A DNA stretch of 64,000 bases from Polytrichum commune (lineage: Eukaryota; Streptophyta; Polytrichopsida; Polytrichales; Polytrichaceae), in contig OX485805.1 in assembly GCA_950295325.1 (NCBI GenBank), forward strand, positions 35,513,501 to 35,577,500, in the 5' to 3' direction. Below the pieces are notes generated by a model, which worked only from the letters and a program-made list of their open reading frames with translations, ran no database searches and was not told the DNA's origin. The translations under genes and the position numbers were made by a program. Positions within the stretch are counted from its first letter, which is position 1; every line of letters starts with the position of its first letter. This document shows, one piece after another, positions 24,368-35,782 of the stretch.

Positions 24368-26907
24368 ATGGGCCGCGAAGGGAAGGTGTCGTCGTCCTCG
24401 TCCACGCCAACGGCGATGGACGTTGTCGAGTCCCCCGCGTTGAAGGAATTCGAGCCTCTAGATCCTACTGTAGCACGGAAATCTGGTGCAGGGCGGTGGA
24501 AGAGGAGGTCTGGCACGTCGACGCCGGTAAGGAGTTTCTTAGGCGCAGGGAAGTCGGGTGTAATTTACGTAGGGCGTATTCCTCATGGATTTTACGAAGA
24601 TCAGATGAGAGGTACGTAGTGCTCCTTGTTCTTCTTGCCCTGTTCTGAATTCTCTAAACTTAAACTTGACCTAATGTGGGAGGCCAGTTTAGATGCTCTG
24701 TAAAACCTTTCGGCTTGTGAGTGCAAGTTTTTGTGCAGCCTTGTCACTGTCAATGCAGCTTATCTACGGGGATTTTCCTTTCACAGGCTTTTTCAGTCAA
24801 TTTGGAGACATTAAAAGACTTCGTCTATCTCGGAATAAGAAGGTCAGTACCTTTGCGGTTGTCAGTTACATGGACTACGAGAGAGCTTAGAGTGTCTGGA
24901 GCGTTGTTACCATTGAGTAAGTTAAGGTTGTATGTGTTACTGATTGTCTTATTAAAATTTCTGAAAAATCTGGATGTATTTGTCTTTAGTATTTATGAGA
25001 AGTTTTGTTTGGTGCGTAAGTAGATGATGTCCAAGGAAGAATGTCTAAAGTGTTTTTTCTCATATTGGAATGCAGACAGGCAAGTCAAAACATTATGCGT
25101 TTATTGAGTTTGAGGCCCCTGAGGTAGGCCGCAACATTGGTTAAACAAATTCTGGCTGTTAGCATTTACTCTGGTTGAATCTCTTGCACATTATGGCAGT
25201 TATCATTGATCGTCATGGCATTATTGAGATTTGACAATTTGATTTTATTCTTGTAACCCATGTCTTATATGATAGAACAAGTTGAGCTTACATGTAAGGT
25301 TTGGCTTGTAGGTGGCCCCAATTGTGGCAGAAGCAATGCATAACTATTTATTATTTGAGTCAATGCTGCAAGTGAAGGTTGTTCCACCAGAGAAGATCAA
25401 CAGATCACTGTAAGTTTGTCAAAGCCCCAGTACTTCTTCTAGGGCACTATTTAGGTCATACTATTAGTTTGGGAACCAGGGGTCTTTGAGAAGGCTGAAG
25501 TAGATTCTAACATTGAGTATAATAATGATTTCATTGTTCAATTGTTTATGTTGGTCACTGCACTTTGAAGGGTGTCTTAGCACAGTGAACTCTTTTCTTT
25601 CCTTAGCACTCGAGCATGCATCTGTGTCTCTCAAAGTTGTACAACGCAGAGGAATCTTGAAACGATCACTCTAATATTATGCAGTGTCCTGTGGAACCTG
25701 ATCATTGACACCTGTGACCTGTACAAGTGGACATGGAACCCATGGTGCCCTTACATATTGGCACTGAAACATGTGGTGCACTGACTTCATGTCTTTTCTT
25801 TTGTTGTCTTTTCACCTATGGATTCTTATGGGCTTGTTATATGCATGTGATAGGTGGACTGGAGCAAATAGAGTGTTCAAAAAAATTGAGTGGCAAAAGC
25901 TGGAGCGTGAACGCTACCATAAGGTAAATAAAAGTGAACTCTGTGAGGAAACCGATTGATGGATCCACATCTATTGTGAACTCTGCAAAATTTCTACGTC
26001 GGCACTTGAAGGTTGATGTGACTTTTGGTAGAGTGCCTGAAAAAGTGTGATTGAAGCAGGATATGCTGTGCAAGCTCTTGGTATCATCACTGTTGGTGTT
26101 TGATGTATGGAGTTAGATGTGTCAGTGAACATCCAGGAGCTTTGGAATGTCCATCTTAGGCGACTATGGAAAAGCCTCAAATTAGCATATTGTGTAGGTG
26201 AAAGCATTTTTTGGATGCTGTCCATATAGTTCAATTTGCAAAGACTTGAGTGCATGTGCATGGACTGTCGAGCATAAGAGATTTTGGAGAATGGTCACTT
26301 TCTGTGTAAGTAGGTATGTATGGATGCCATTAGCTAAGTTTCATACTGATTGAATCTAAAAGTCTTTGATAGACTTTGCTGCTTTGCAAATTAAAAAAAA
26401 GTTCTGCCCTGATTTCTGTGCAATAGGTGAGAACCCCAAAAGAGCAGGCACGATTATTGAGAGAGCTGGTAAAGAAAGATCAAAAGCGAAGGAAGAAGCT
26501 GCAAGAGGCTGGCATTGACTATGACTACCCTGAGATTGTAAGTCCTTCCAATCCCTACACCGAGTTTCTTCAACTAAGTAGTAGTTTTGATAATACAACT
26601 TATAGTAAATTGTTACCACCTAAATAATGACATACATTTGTATATTGACACTAGTTGCAACTGGACTCTCCCATCCATGATGATGGTGATGAACAGGTAT
26701 TGCAAGTTGCACAATGTTATGATGGCACAACATTTAAGGAGTCAGATGAGGTGTTTGCTAGGTTGTCATTTTAAATCTTTTTTTTCAAACAAGTTCTTTG
26801 GATATTTTGGTCTATACTGACATTATTGACTTGTTGCATTTGTACAGAAAGCCATCATTCCACGTTCATCTAAGAAGATCACGTTTGATGATGATGAGGA
26901 TTCCTAG
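24368..26907 (+). CDS. NIFK: Nucleolar RRM protein of the MKI67 FHA-interacting (NIFK) type
   Basis: A nucleolar RNA-binding protein whose relatives act in pre-rRNA processing and large-subunit assembly. Plants lack Ki-67, so the name reflects homology only. Exons 24368–24611, 24787–24842, 25076–25123, 25312–25409, 25854–25923, 26427–26537, 26655–26696 and 26848–26907 join in phase (729 bp, 242 aa). An acidic/serine-rich N-terminus leads to one RRM (about 65–145) with RNP2 IYVGRIP and RNP1 KHYAFIEF. After it come the family's VVPPEKI and NRVFKKIEWQKLERERYHK stretches and a basic helix (KKDQKRRKKLQEAGIDYDYPEI, split here only by exon order). The C-terminus is acidic (FDDDEDS). Exon 7 could instead end at 26750, adding 18 codons in frame. 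The last two exons are the least certain. Confidence 0.85.
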
Positions 26908-28187
26908 GCTGCAACATTCCTTTGGCAGGAAATCAAAGAGGGTATACAGTAGAAGAGCAGTCAACGACCCACGGCGAATTAGATTTAAGAAGAGCGTAAG
27001 TTCTATGATAATGAGGAATTTGAGGCTGCTACTTTCATTTGCAGGAGTTCACTCTCTACTTCATACGGAGGATCCCTGGAAAAAATTGAGGGGAAATAGC
27101 ACAAGGATTTTTGGGATGGAGACCTCCTTTAGAAAGCTCAAGATGTTGAGAATGGGTCACAAGATTAGTAGAGCAATTGAGGATTCGTGGCTATTTTCAA
27201 AGCCAATGGCACACAAGTTCTTCAAAAAGTGTGTCACAACAAAGTTTAAAATGTTTCCAGCACCTGATCAATGTATCTATATAACTTCCACACTTCTTCA
27301 TCAGAGATTCAGCTGTACTCTTTTTACCTGTGCTGATTGAAATGCTAAATCTTTATTGTAGCAATTGTCAGTATGGTGGAATTTTGCCCCTGATGTACTT
27401 TGGAGTTGATTTGGCAGCAAGGTGTGGTATTCTTTGACAACTCTCCATTCTTAAGGTAAGCCTACTATCAAGACCTTTCCTCTGTCACTCAACAGAGACC
27501 CGTATTGGAAGCTGATATGAGAAATAGAAATTTGAACAAGTATTGTAACAAGAGAAAGTGCGGACTCAGCTATTATGTATTGGCATCACAACCAAAAGTA
27601 GATCTCAAGGGTTTATGATATAGACAATCCTTAGGTTTCTAGGTTTGAACTGGGATGGCCTCAATATTGTGTTTTTGTTTAATACTTCTACAACCTTGTT
27701 GTGTATCATTCTCAGCAACCGCCTAAACACCATTGAGAAGAAACTATATTAAAAATTCACCAACTCTGCTATGTGTGTTGGCATATGGAAAGAACAACTT
27801 GAAAGCACCCACTAATCAATCACAACAGGAATTCTCACAAAACAATATACAACTACAGAAATGTCATAAACCTATCATATGTTTCCTGCCAGAAGAGGAG
27901 AAAGAGATTAAGCTAACTCCAATCGGTCACTGGTTTGAGTTGTTGGAAGAGCAGCTCAATTGAGGAGAAAACTTCATGAATGGATCTTATTGCATTGATT
28001 GGGTGTGATGATTGGAACAAACATGAGTTCACAGACGCAGTGTGTTTATGTGATCGACTAACAAATGTCGGTTTAATGAGATTGCTAGTGTCTTAATAAT
28101 TATTCAACCGCTAGGGATTGACGAGTATTGTTTCAAACTGGCCATAATAATATTGCAGTCACAATGCTACAACAGAAGCTAATTTAC
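26908..28187. other. Region after the NIFK-type gene, no intact gene
   Basis: Begins with a partial repeat of the end of the preceding gene (about 26990–27040 echoes 26872–26920). The remainder shows no recognised exon. A 180-codon plus-strand frame (26798–27340) overlaps the terminal exon in another frame and is judged spurious. Confidence 0.5.
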
Positions 28188-29270
28188 CTTGTAAACTTTT
28201 CCGGATTCTCATAGTAACTCAAAACCTTCAGGTTAGATTCAGTGCAAACCACAAACCTCGTACGGATGGTCTCAGACTTTCAATGTGATCATCAACACGA
28301 CCCTGGCAAAGTTTAGGAAGTCTTGTTATAACAGTCGTAAGTTACTGCAAATTAAATTCTCAGATTCCAACAAACCCTTTAGTACTGAGCCTGCATTTGC
28401 AAATCTCATCTCTTCAATACAATTAAGAAACTGCATTCAAGAAACTTGCTTGGAAAATCAATTAACCTCATATATACTAACACTGAACAAAGATTGAACT
28501 TGATCATATAGGACAACACGAAGGACGTGGTTAAAGGAGGTACGCAGACAGGGCCAAATCTGATTGTGGCTGTGAAGACATCTCTTCATCTCTTCCTCAG
28601 GGCAATTAAAGAACACGATGAATTGTGTGCCAATGCCAATCAGACTCAAAAGCACTTGAGATTGTCTAAGGCACAGGGAAACCCATCGATGAGAAACGTG
28701 CCGTTGCCACTCTCCTTCATAGCCTTATCAAGTAGCTCAACAATCAATTTAGCAGGGACAATTTTTCCCTCCATCATATTCGGGATCATTCTTCTACATC
28801 AATGAACTTAGGTGACCACATGCACAGCAATGCAAATTAGTAATCTATTACATGATGTATATTGAAGTAGCCTCGCAGGATGGAGATCATGAGAAAAACA
28901 TCTCATAGGATTTTTGAAAAGAATATGGACTATGTAACAGATGAGAGGAGACTGGATGATGAGCTGTGATAGCAACAAGACATATGATTGACTCTCGCCT
29001 ATATTCTGGGACGTAACTGGTCTGTTCATGGATGTAAACTATGATTTATGAATGAAATGCCATTTGTGTGGATAGAAAAGTGTAAGAGAGTTGTTGGAAG
29101 TGCCCTCCACTTGGATGAGTGATCGGTTATGAGTTGTGAGCATGTTTCCATTTCTCATTGCCCAAGTTGGTTACAACTTTCAGTAAACCACTTACACTTA
29201 AATGAGCAAAGCTGAAATTCTCCACAATTTTAGAGCATTGTGTGCCCTTTCCACAACATGGTTCACCTAC
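28188..29270 (-). pseudogene. UMP-CMP kinase (adenylate kinase family) pseudogene with retained introns
   Basis: Three minus-strand blocks match a UMP-CMP kinase in order. Block 29196–29270 holds a damaged P-loop (GEPCCGKGTQC, normally GGPGSGKGTQC) and IVENFSFAHLS, with intact acceptor and donor. Block 28560–28793 holds EGKIVPAKLIVELLDKAMKE, FLIDGFP and FIVFFNCPEEEMKRC but needs three reading frames and has a TGA; the expected donor after HNQ is AT. Block 28188–28302 starts GRVDD, then shifts frame before ETIRTRFVVCTESNLKVL and ends at a good donor. A degenerate trace of GDLLREA lies between the first two blocks, near 28860–28890. Introns are kept, so this is a decayed gene duplicate, not a retrocopy. 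No N- or C-terminal exon was found. Confidence 0.82.
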
Positions 29271-29389
29271 CTGCAAAGAACATAGAAATAAGAATGCGTT
29301 GTACTCTATGTAAAGAAAAATGAAACAACATCCTCAAGAAACCATAGTTGATCTCTCATCCAAGACCAAAAACGTTATCATGACTTGAC

Positions 29390-29750
29390 ACAATTTTCAT
29401 CCATGGAGGTGAGATATCATCCATAATCTAAAGATTTTGTTTATGAGTTGCTTGGTTATGACGGATAACTGACTCGAGTAGGTGGATGACTCGCCGTTTC
29501 CATAGCTTGTCATCCACTCTCCTCCCATTGGTTATTATGAGTCCATAACCGACCGCTCATCGAAGTGCAAAATGGTTATCAAAATTTTGTTACAATTCAT
29601 CATCCATGGAGGCGCAATATCATCCATAATTCCAAAATTTTGTCCATAAGGTGCTCGGTTATGATTGATAACCAACTCGCATAGGTGGATGACTCGCCAA
29701 TCCTTTGGCTTGTCATCTACTCTCCTGTTGTTGGTTAACAAGTCCACACT
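29390..29750. repeat. ~205 bp tandem duplication
   Basis: Two adjacent copies share CATCCATGGAGG, ATATCATCCATAAT, GGTGGATGACTCGCC and CTTGTCATCYACTCTCCT at offsets of 203–213 bp. Moderately diverged. Confidence 0.8.
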
Positions 29751-29963
29751 AGTTACCTTAGTTGAGAATGATTAATGAGTGTGAACTTGGCTCATGCCAA
29801 GTGAAACATGATTTAGTATATATTAGGTTTTGGTTATTTGAGAATGGATATCTGTGGCAGGGTTGTATCGAGCCAATGAAGAATATGTGATCACGTGTGT
29901 TAGCAACATAGGCAATCATGAAGAAGTCAAATCTACTTTATATTGATCATTAGTGTGTTTGCT

Positions 29964-29994
<31 letters not shown>

Positions 29995-30719
29995 GGTGCT
30001 ATAAATATTTACAAAATAGACGAAAGATCTCTTACCTCCATCAAATGTGACTTCCGTCTCCCATTGAGTGCAAGGTTGTACAAAATTGGCTTGTATCCAA
30101 TTACAACCAAGTAAACATAAAAATATCAAAGTAAATCAACCCCCCAGGGGCCCCTGAACTCTTCATTGGAAACCTATATGATGTGCATGGGTCAGTATGA
30201 AATTAAACCCCCTATGTACAAGAACTTTATAGAGAAAAACAAATTTTTACATACTAATGGCATGCTAGAAAATCCACCCCCAGGCCTCGACTATACGACA
30301 CACTTCCCATCGACCAAACTTTCTAGTGTTAATTTCCCTCCATACTATGACTACAACGCTTGTAATGGAACAACATTTTTTAGGTCTAATTTGTCATATA
30401 ATAGAGGTAAGTAATATGCATAAGTGATGGACCCACATGTACTTCAAGGTTCATATGTGATTAGTACTTTGAAACATGCAAGAGAACCTTGGGGAACATT
30501 GTGAGTATACTTCTTGAATACAAACGTTCTTTGAGACTTATGTATCTTCATTACGTATACAAATTGACATTTTACATTGAAATAGGCAATTTTTACTTGA
30601 AAAACCTTACTAGTAGAACATTTGAGGCCACAATGTCATATTACTGAGAATATGACACCTGCTTATGCAACCAAATGTGTCTTAATAAAGAGGAAAAACA
30701 AAACCCAAAAAATTTGTAT
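29751..30719. other. Intergenic stretch, no gene seen
   Basis: Contains a GT run followed by a long G tract (about 29961–29993). A plus-strand frame at 30166–30414 (82 codons, no recognised domain) is not supported as a gene. Confidence 0.45.
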
Positions 30720-31070
30720 TTAGTGTCACTGATTCTATTTGTCTTGCTCAATACTAATATTGTAAACAACCTGTGTAGTGTCACCAACACTAAACGTGAA
30801 CCTGACATCATTTGTCATTCCTTGTAAAAAAGAAATGTTGCAATTAATGTTGGTCCATTCACAATGTTGCAATTACTATCACTTACTAAGTGAGTTTTCA
30901 ATCATCCCTGAAAATAGCTTATAATTTTAGAATTGTTAGGATGTAATATATACCAAAATTTGTTCCAATAATTGGCATGGATTTCATTCAAATTTCGATT
31001 ATCCATGACATCAAATGTAAACTTATTCATACGAAGTATCGTTAGAGGAGTTACCATAGTGACATAAAAC
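30720..31070. repeat. Dispersed ~330 bp repeat, copy 2 of 3
   Basis: Collinear with 8678–9010 and 41506–41823: TAGTGTCACT, TTTGTCTTGCTCAATACTAA, ACATCATTTGTCATTCCTTG, CTTACTAAGTGAG, GAATTGTTAGGATG and the GTTACCATAGTGACATAAAA right end. Confidence 0.75.
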
Positions 31071-31916
31071 ACCTATTAACAAAATTATTATTATTATTAA
31101 CACAATAAATATGACACTATTAACAAAATGTTTTAGTATAAAAGAAATGGGAAGGGGGCGCTGAATGTGGGGTATATCTGAGAATACTACGTGGAATACT
31201 GTCAGTCCCACAGAACATTGTGGAAAACTGCGTGTCTTTTTGTGGAAAGAGTGACATAAAGTACCATATGACACAATTGACACAATATTTGAGTGTGGTA
31301 AGAGTTAAAAGGGGGCCCCTTTCGTGCAATACATCTTCCAAATATCCTTCAAAGTATCGGTGTCCTTTTGCGGAAAGAGTGACACAAAGATGTTCACGTG
31401 AATGCTATGGAGTGAAGCAATGAATGGGGAGACCTGCCAACTAGTTATCTATGAACCGGTTGAGTTTGAGCAAAAAAAAAGATTCAGATTCAAGGCTTCA
31501 GGAAAATGACCGTTCGATTCAGAGGATCTTAGGGCATATTCCTCTACTAATAATGTTTTTGATATTAGGAACATAGGAGGGCGGCGGTGGTGGCCACCTA
31601 GCTAGTTATTCTGTCAAGTAGAGACAAAGATTTCACTACAAGAAAATCGAATCGCCAAGCATTCCATTCACTTTTGGGTACCTTTCCATTATCATCTAGT
31701 AGTTTGAAGTCAGTTCGGGCCTATCATTCTTCTATTAATGAAGGAAAAAAAAAAAGAGCTGAAAGATGTCAACATGTAACCAATTGATATTGAAAACACT
31801 GTGAGCATCTCGATTGGTCGTGCCCAAAAATCTCCTTGGACACTCGAGTGAAGAATTCGACTTTCTATCTCCCACTCTAGTGTACTAGATGAGTCTGATG
31901 TTGAATGATTTCACTA

Positions 31917-32403
31917 AGAGCCGCTTCACACTATGGCCGTCCAAGTCAAGAGGTGGTGGGATTGAGTGGCCAAACTTTGTTAAGAATCCAAAGAAATGAG
32001 CTGAAAATAGCCAATAAAATATAGTAAGTGGAGCCTTCAGCCAGGCATAGTGTGAAGCCTCCAAAGGCTGAGCCCAAAGTCCAAACCCAAAGGAGCATCC
32101 CACTTTATTCCTTGCTAAAAATAACCCCTCCAATGTAACGGCCAAGATCTTGTCAATGATTGATTTTTTGATGAAAAAAAACCGATGGCCTCTTGACCAT
32201 AGTTTAGGTTTCCATTCCCATCCAGCCCAAACTTCCTTCCAGAGCCTGTTGCCTTCTTCAAAAAGTAATCATTTAAAATTGCGATGGCCTTTGGACTTTG
32301 GCCATAGTGTGTAAGGGTCGAGAGGCTGAACTCTTGGTTTCATGCAATTCGATTGGTGAAGATCGACGGCCTCTCGACCTTCGGCCACAGTGTGAAGCAC
32401 CCC
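31917..32403. mobile_element. TIR element, CTTCACACTATGG family, copy 2 (short form)
   Basis: Ends GAGCCGCTTCACACTATGGC and GGCCACAGTGTGAAGCACCC are inverted. The body is collinear with 5538–6520 but lacks about 400 bp. Non-coding. Confidence 0.75.
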
Positions 32404-32569
32404 GAAGTAAGCTTAATATGGAGATTGACATGCAGTAAGTTAACATGCAGACAGACAAGTGAATTGAGTACAAGGCCTCTCTCAATCTGGATGCCACTTG
32501 AAATGCCAACAAGTATGATGCATGTAACTTACATCCACATGCATTAAGGGTGAGATTCTAGTGGGAAGA

Positions 32570-32692
32570 AGGGTTAGTTTCCGTGCAGGCTGCTCGTCCA
32601 CTAGATTCTAGTGGAAACGTAGATTTCACGAGGTGAAATCTACGTTTCCATTAGAATTTGGTGTACAAGCGGCCTGCATGGAAACTAACCTT
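32570..32692. repeat. Near-perfect ~120 bp hairpin (MITE or small-RNA precursor-like)
   Basis: The left arm (GGTTAGTTTCCGTGCAGGC … GTGGAAACGTAGATTTCAC) folds on the right arm (GTGAAATCTACGTTTCCAT … GCCTGCATGGAAACTAACC). There is only a 3-nt gap (GAG) at the centre and few mismatches over about 60 pairs. A related single-arm fragment (GCGGCCTACATGGAAACTCA) is at about 33422–33441. Confidence 0.8.
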
Positions 32693-34400
32693 AAAGACAC
32701 ACTTGTCCAAATGTAGATGAAATATGATGGGGTAGGGTGTGTATGTGTCAACTAGCAACTCTCATCTTCTCAAATCCAGGCCCACCTACTAACCTCCTCC
32801 TCTCTTGTAAAACTGGTTTTCAATCTTATTGGTGACCCACACTTGTAGGTAAAAAAATGCTTGAGTGGGCGCATGGAAGTCCAGTGACCCATGTTCATGG
32901 CCTCCACATTCTAGTAGGCCACTGGATTGTGGTGGGCATTAGGGGATGATTGGACTCAAAAGGTTGCTGCCCTTTTAATAACCAAAAAAATAGATTCTTA
33001 ATATCCCAAGCCCCGTAGTACAAGGGCGTACCCATGAGCTCACATGGCACATAAGGTGTCATAGGGTTTTGGACCATGGTTCCGAGCCAATGGAGTCGTG
33101 CTTAGCGTACTCAACCTTGTTGATGTGACTCCGGAAGTACATAATGGAGGTCATGGCAACATCACAAGTACTAGAGGACTACATCATGACAAGTCCACAC
33201 GCTAACGTGTCAATAGTTTAGTGGTTCCGGTTTCTAGTACCTTTGAGCTGAACCTCATTTTCATTTGAATTTTAAAGACAAAATATTAGAGAAAATCCTT
33301 TTTTGGGACAAAACTCGTGGGCACCTTTTGAGTTCATTCCTCCCCTAATGTTAATTGGCGGCTTTTGCTACTGTACAAGAAAACACCTCCGACCCACTAT
33401 TATGTAGAATCTAGTGGGTCAGCGGCCTACATGGAAACTCATCCTAACTCGGAGATTCAGAGGAGGAGTTCACATTCACCATTCTCTGCTGCAACGTGGA
33501 TTTCACAATCTAGGCAAACACTTAGTGTGTCAGAAAATTCACCGTTTCTAGCACTGGACGATATTATTTGTCCACCTGCAAATACTCCAGATTCGAGACT
33601 TGGTACTAAGCTTAGTAAAGCGAAACTCTCCAGAGCATGGTGATGAATCAAAGCTGCTCATCTGGTACAGTGAAGTAAATGGACTCAGTGTCCAGGGAGC
33701 TTTTTGGGCATTACCCGGTCGAGATCCCAGTGTTTCCAAGTCCATCCGGTTACATGCTGACATCTTTCAGATTTCCTTCAATAATTTCAGGCATATTCTA
33801 TAACTGCCTCTAGATTGATGGGTAGTTTCCCTCGAGTCTTGAACTTCAACCGGTTCATCTGTAACTAGCGGCCGGTTCTCCCCGTTCCATGAATGGACTT
33901 CATGCAAATGGAAACCATCAAGATTATTCTGGCAGGTACGTGAACTGGATCGGTTAAGCTAAAGTTGCACATGTGAAGCTAGTATCCCTATAATGCACAT
34001 GGAAACATACAGTCCCTATGGAAAACAATTGTGAGCGTTGCCAATGATGCATGGCTGAGGTCAGCACTCAAAAAGCTGCATCCAACAGCCGCAATGCTAT
34101 GGTAAAAACTTACAGGACCAATTACGAAAATATCATGGCATTGGTCCTATGTTCCCACAAGTACACTTTATTCACACTAACCTTGCAAAAGATTTGGAGT
34201 TTTTATCTACCTATCCATCTGTTCCACATGTTAAGAAGAAAAAGTGCGATACCTATGACCATCGCGAAACTGAATTTTTGCTTCTTCTTCATAATGAGCA
34301 GGTGACATCATGGTTGTTGGCAGCATGACGTTATGGTTGTCGGCATCAACGTTTTTAGTTGTTGGCCATAGCCATGCGGCTCTTGGCATCTATCATCATA
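32693..34400. other. Intergenic stretch with a coding-like patch, no assigned gene
   Basis: 33460–33800 is less AT-rich and has overlapping open frames (for example 33365–33643 and 33600–33803, plus strand), but I recognise no family. 33830–33890 (AGTCTTGAACTTCAACCGGT…) has a diverged second copy at 35118–35175, suggesting a small duplicated segment. Confidence 0.4.
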
Positions 34401-35615
34401 CAGTCTAACCTTGATAATGTCACCCTTGTTAATAGAACACCTTGATATTGTCACCTAAAAGTTTGAAACCGATTTTCATAGTGTAAAACTCCCTCGTTAT
34501 TATCCCTATCACCCTTGATAATGTCACTATTTTTTTTCAAAATTTGTAGTGTAAATGTGATAATATCAAGTATGGATGGATTGTATGGGTGGGCATGGGT
34601 TCGATATTATAATGAGTGGGCATGGGTTCGATATTATTGTTCATGGGTGGGCATGGGTTCGATATTATAATGAGTGGGCATGGGTTCGATATTATAATGA
34701 GTGGGCATGGGTTCGATATTATTGTTCATGGGTGGGCATGGGTTCGATATTATTGTTCATGGGTGAGCATGGGCTAAAGCAAAGCATATTGGGGGTCATT
34801 GAATGAGCACTCATTCAATGCTTTCGGCATAGTGGGATGCCTTGTGTAATTTCAAATTTGGTACGTGTTTCGGAGTCCAAATGCTCAATTCTACATACTC
34901 GCAGTTGTCTGTAAGTTGAGGCCAAAGGTGGAAGTTCACAAACATACAGATACACATCCTGCCGATTTTTCCTGCTGATTGTTTGACTCACATCAACTTG
35001 GTGGTGGTGGTGGGTTTCTTCCCCTTATAACTTGCATTCCACAAATTTGAATGTTTGGTTCTAAGTTTTGTCCTTGCTCTTGCTTGTAAATATGTTGATA
35101 TCTGTAATTTTCCTGAAGTCTTGACCTTCACCTGTTCATATGTAACTACCAGCTGGTTCTACCTGTTCATTGAGCACCAACCTTGATCGATGAACAAGTG
35201 CTGCATGCGGGCATAGTGGGCAAGGTTCTCAGATTTTCAGCACTCATGAGTTGTTAGAAATGGAAAAAATCCATGACAAACTCATTAGAATTGGTGTTGC
35301 ACATTTAACATCAACAAAACAATGTGAGATTAGAAGCTTCTTTGTCTCTAGTGAGAGGTCTTTACCTAATCTCAATGACACAATGTTATGATGTGCTCTT
35401 GTTGTTATTCACAATTTTGAATTAGATTTTACATTCAAAAACATTGAAGTCTCGTATTTGTTTTTTTTTTAAATTGTAATTATATTTTGATTTTCTACAT
35501 ATTTTTTGATATTATCACATTATGCACAAAATGTGACATTATCAAGTATGTCACACCTTGTTTATATCACACTTTTTGGTGAAACGGAGGGTGTGACATT
35601 ATCAAGGTTAGGGTG
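34401..35615. mobile_element. Non-autonomous pogo/Tigger-like transposon (1215 bp, TA target duplication)
   Basis: The left end starts CAGTCTAACCTTGATAATGT. The inverse of the right end starts CACCCTAACCTTGATAATGT. Both sit directly between TA dinucleotides (34399–34400 and 35616–35617). TA duplication plus CA(G/C) termini and the motif CCTTGATAATGTCAC are typical of pogo-like Tc1/mariner elements. The motif recurs internally near both ends (about 34440 and 34510 on the left; 35500–35560 on the right). There is no transposase frame; the interior contains the minisatellite at 34586–34775. Confidence 0.8.
34586..34775. repeat. Minisatellite, 27/31-bp alternating units
   Basis: About seven units of GTGGGCATGGGTTCGATATT followed by either ATAATGA (27 bp) or ATTGTTCATGG (31 bp), in mixed order. 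Almost no substitutions between units, so it is young. It lies inside the pogo-like element. Confidence 0.95.
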
Positions 35616-35782
35616 TATTCCATAGTATTCCAGTTTGGGACGTCGAGTCCACCTCCGAAAAGGGGCAATGTTAAATATTATATTAGGTGTAGTTTATAGG
35701 CGGAGAGTTTAGTATAGCACTGCATGCATTGAGCTGGGGACTATAAATTTGATCACCAGTTTGAGCAATTCCATTGTGAGTC

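Noticed and set aside
26798-27340. 180-codon plus-strand frame as a gene
   Set aside because: It overlaps the last exon of the NIFK-type gene in another frame, has no domain-like pattern, and its start lies in the preceding intron.
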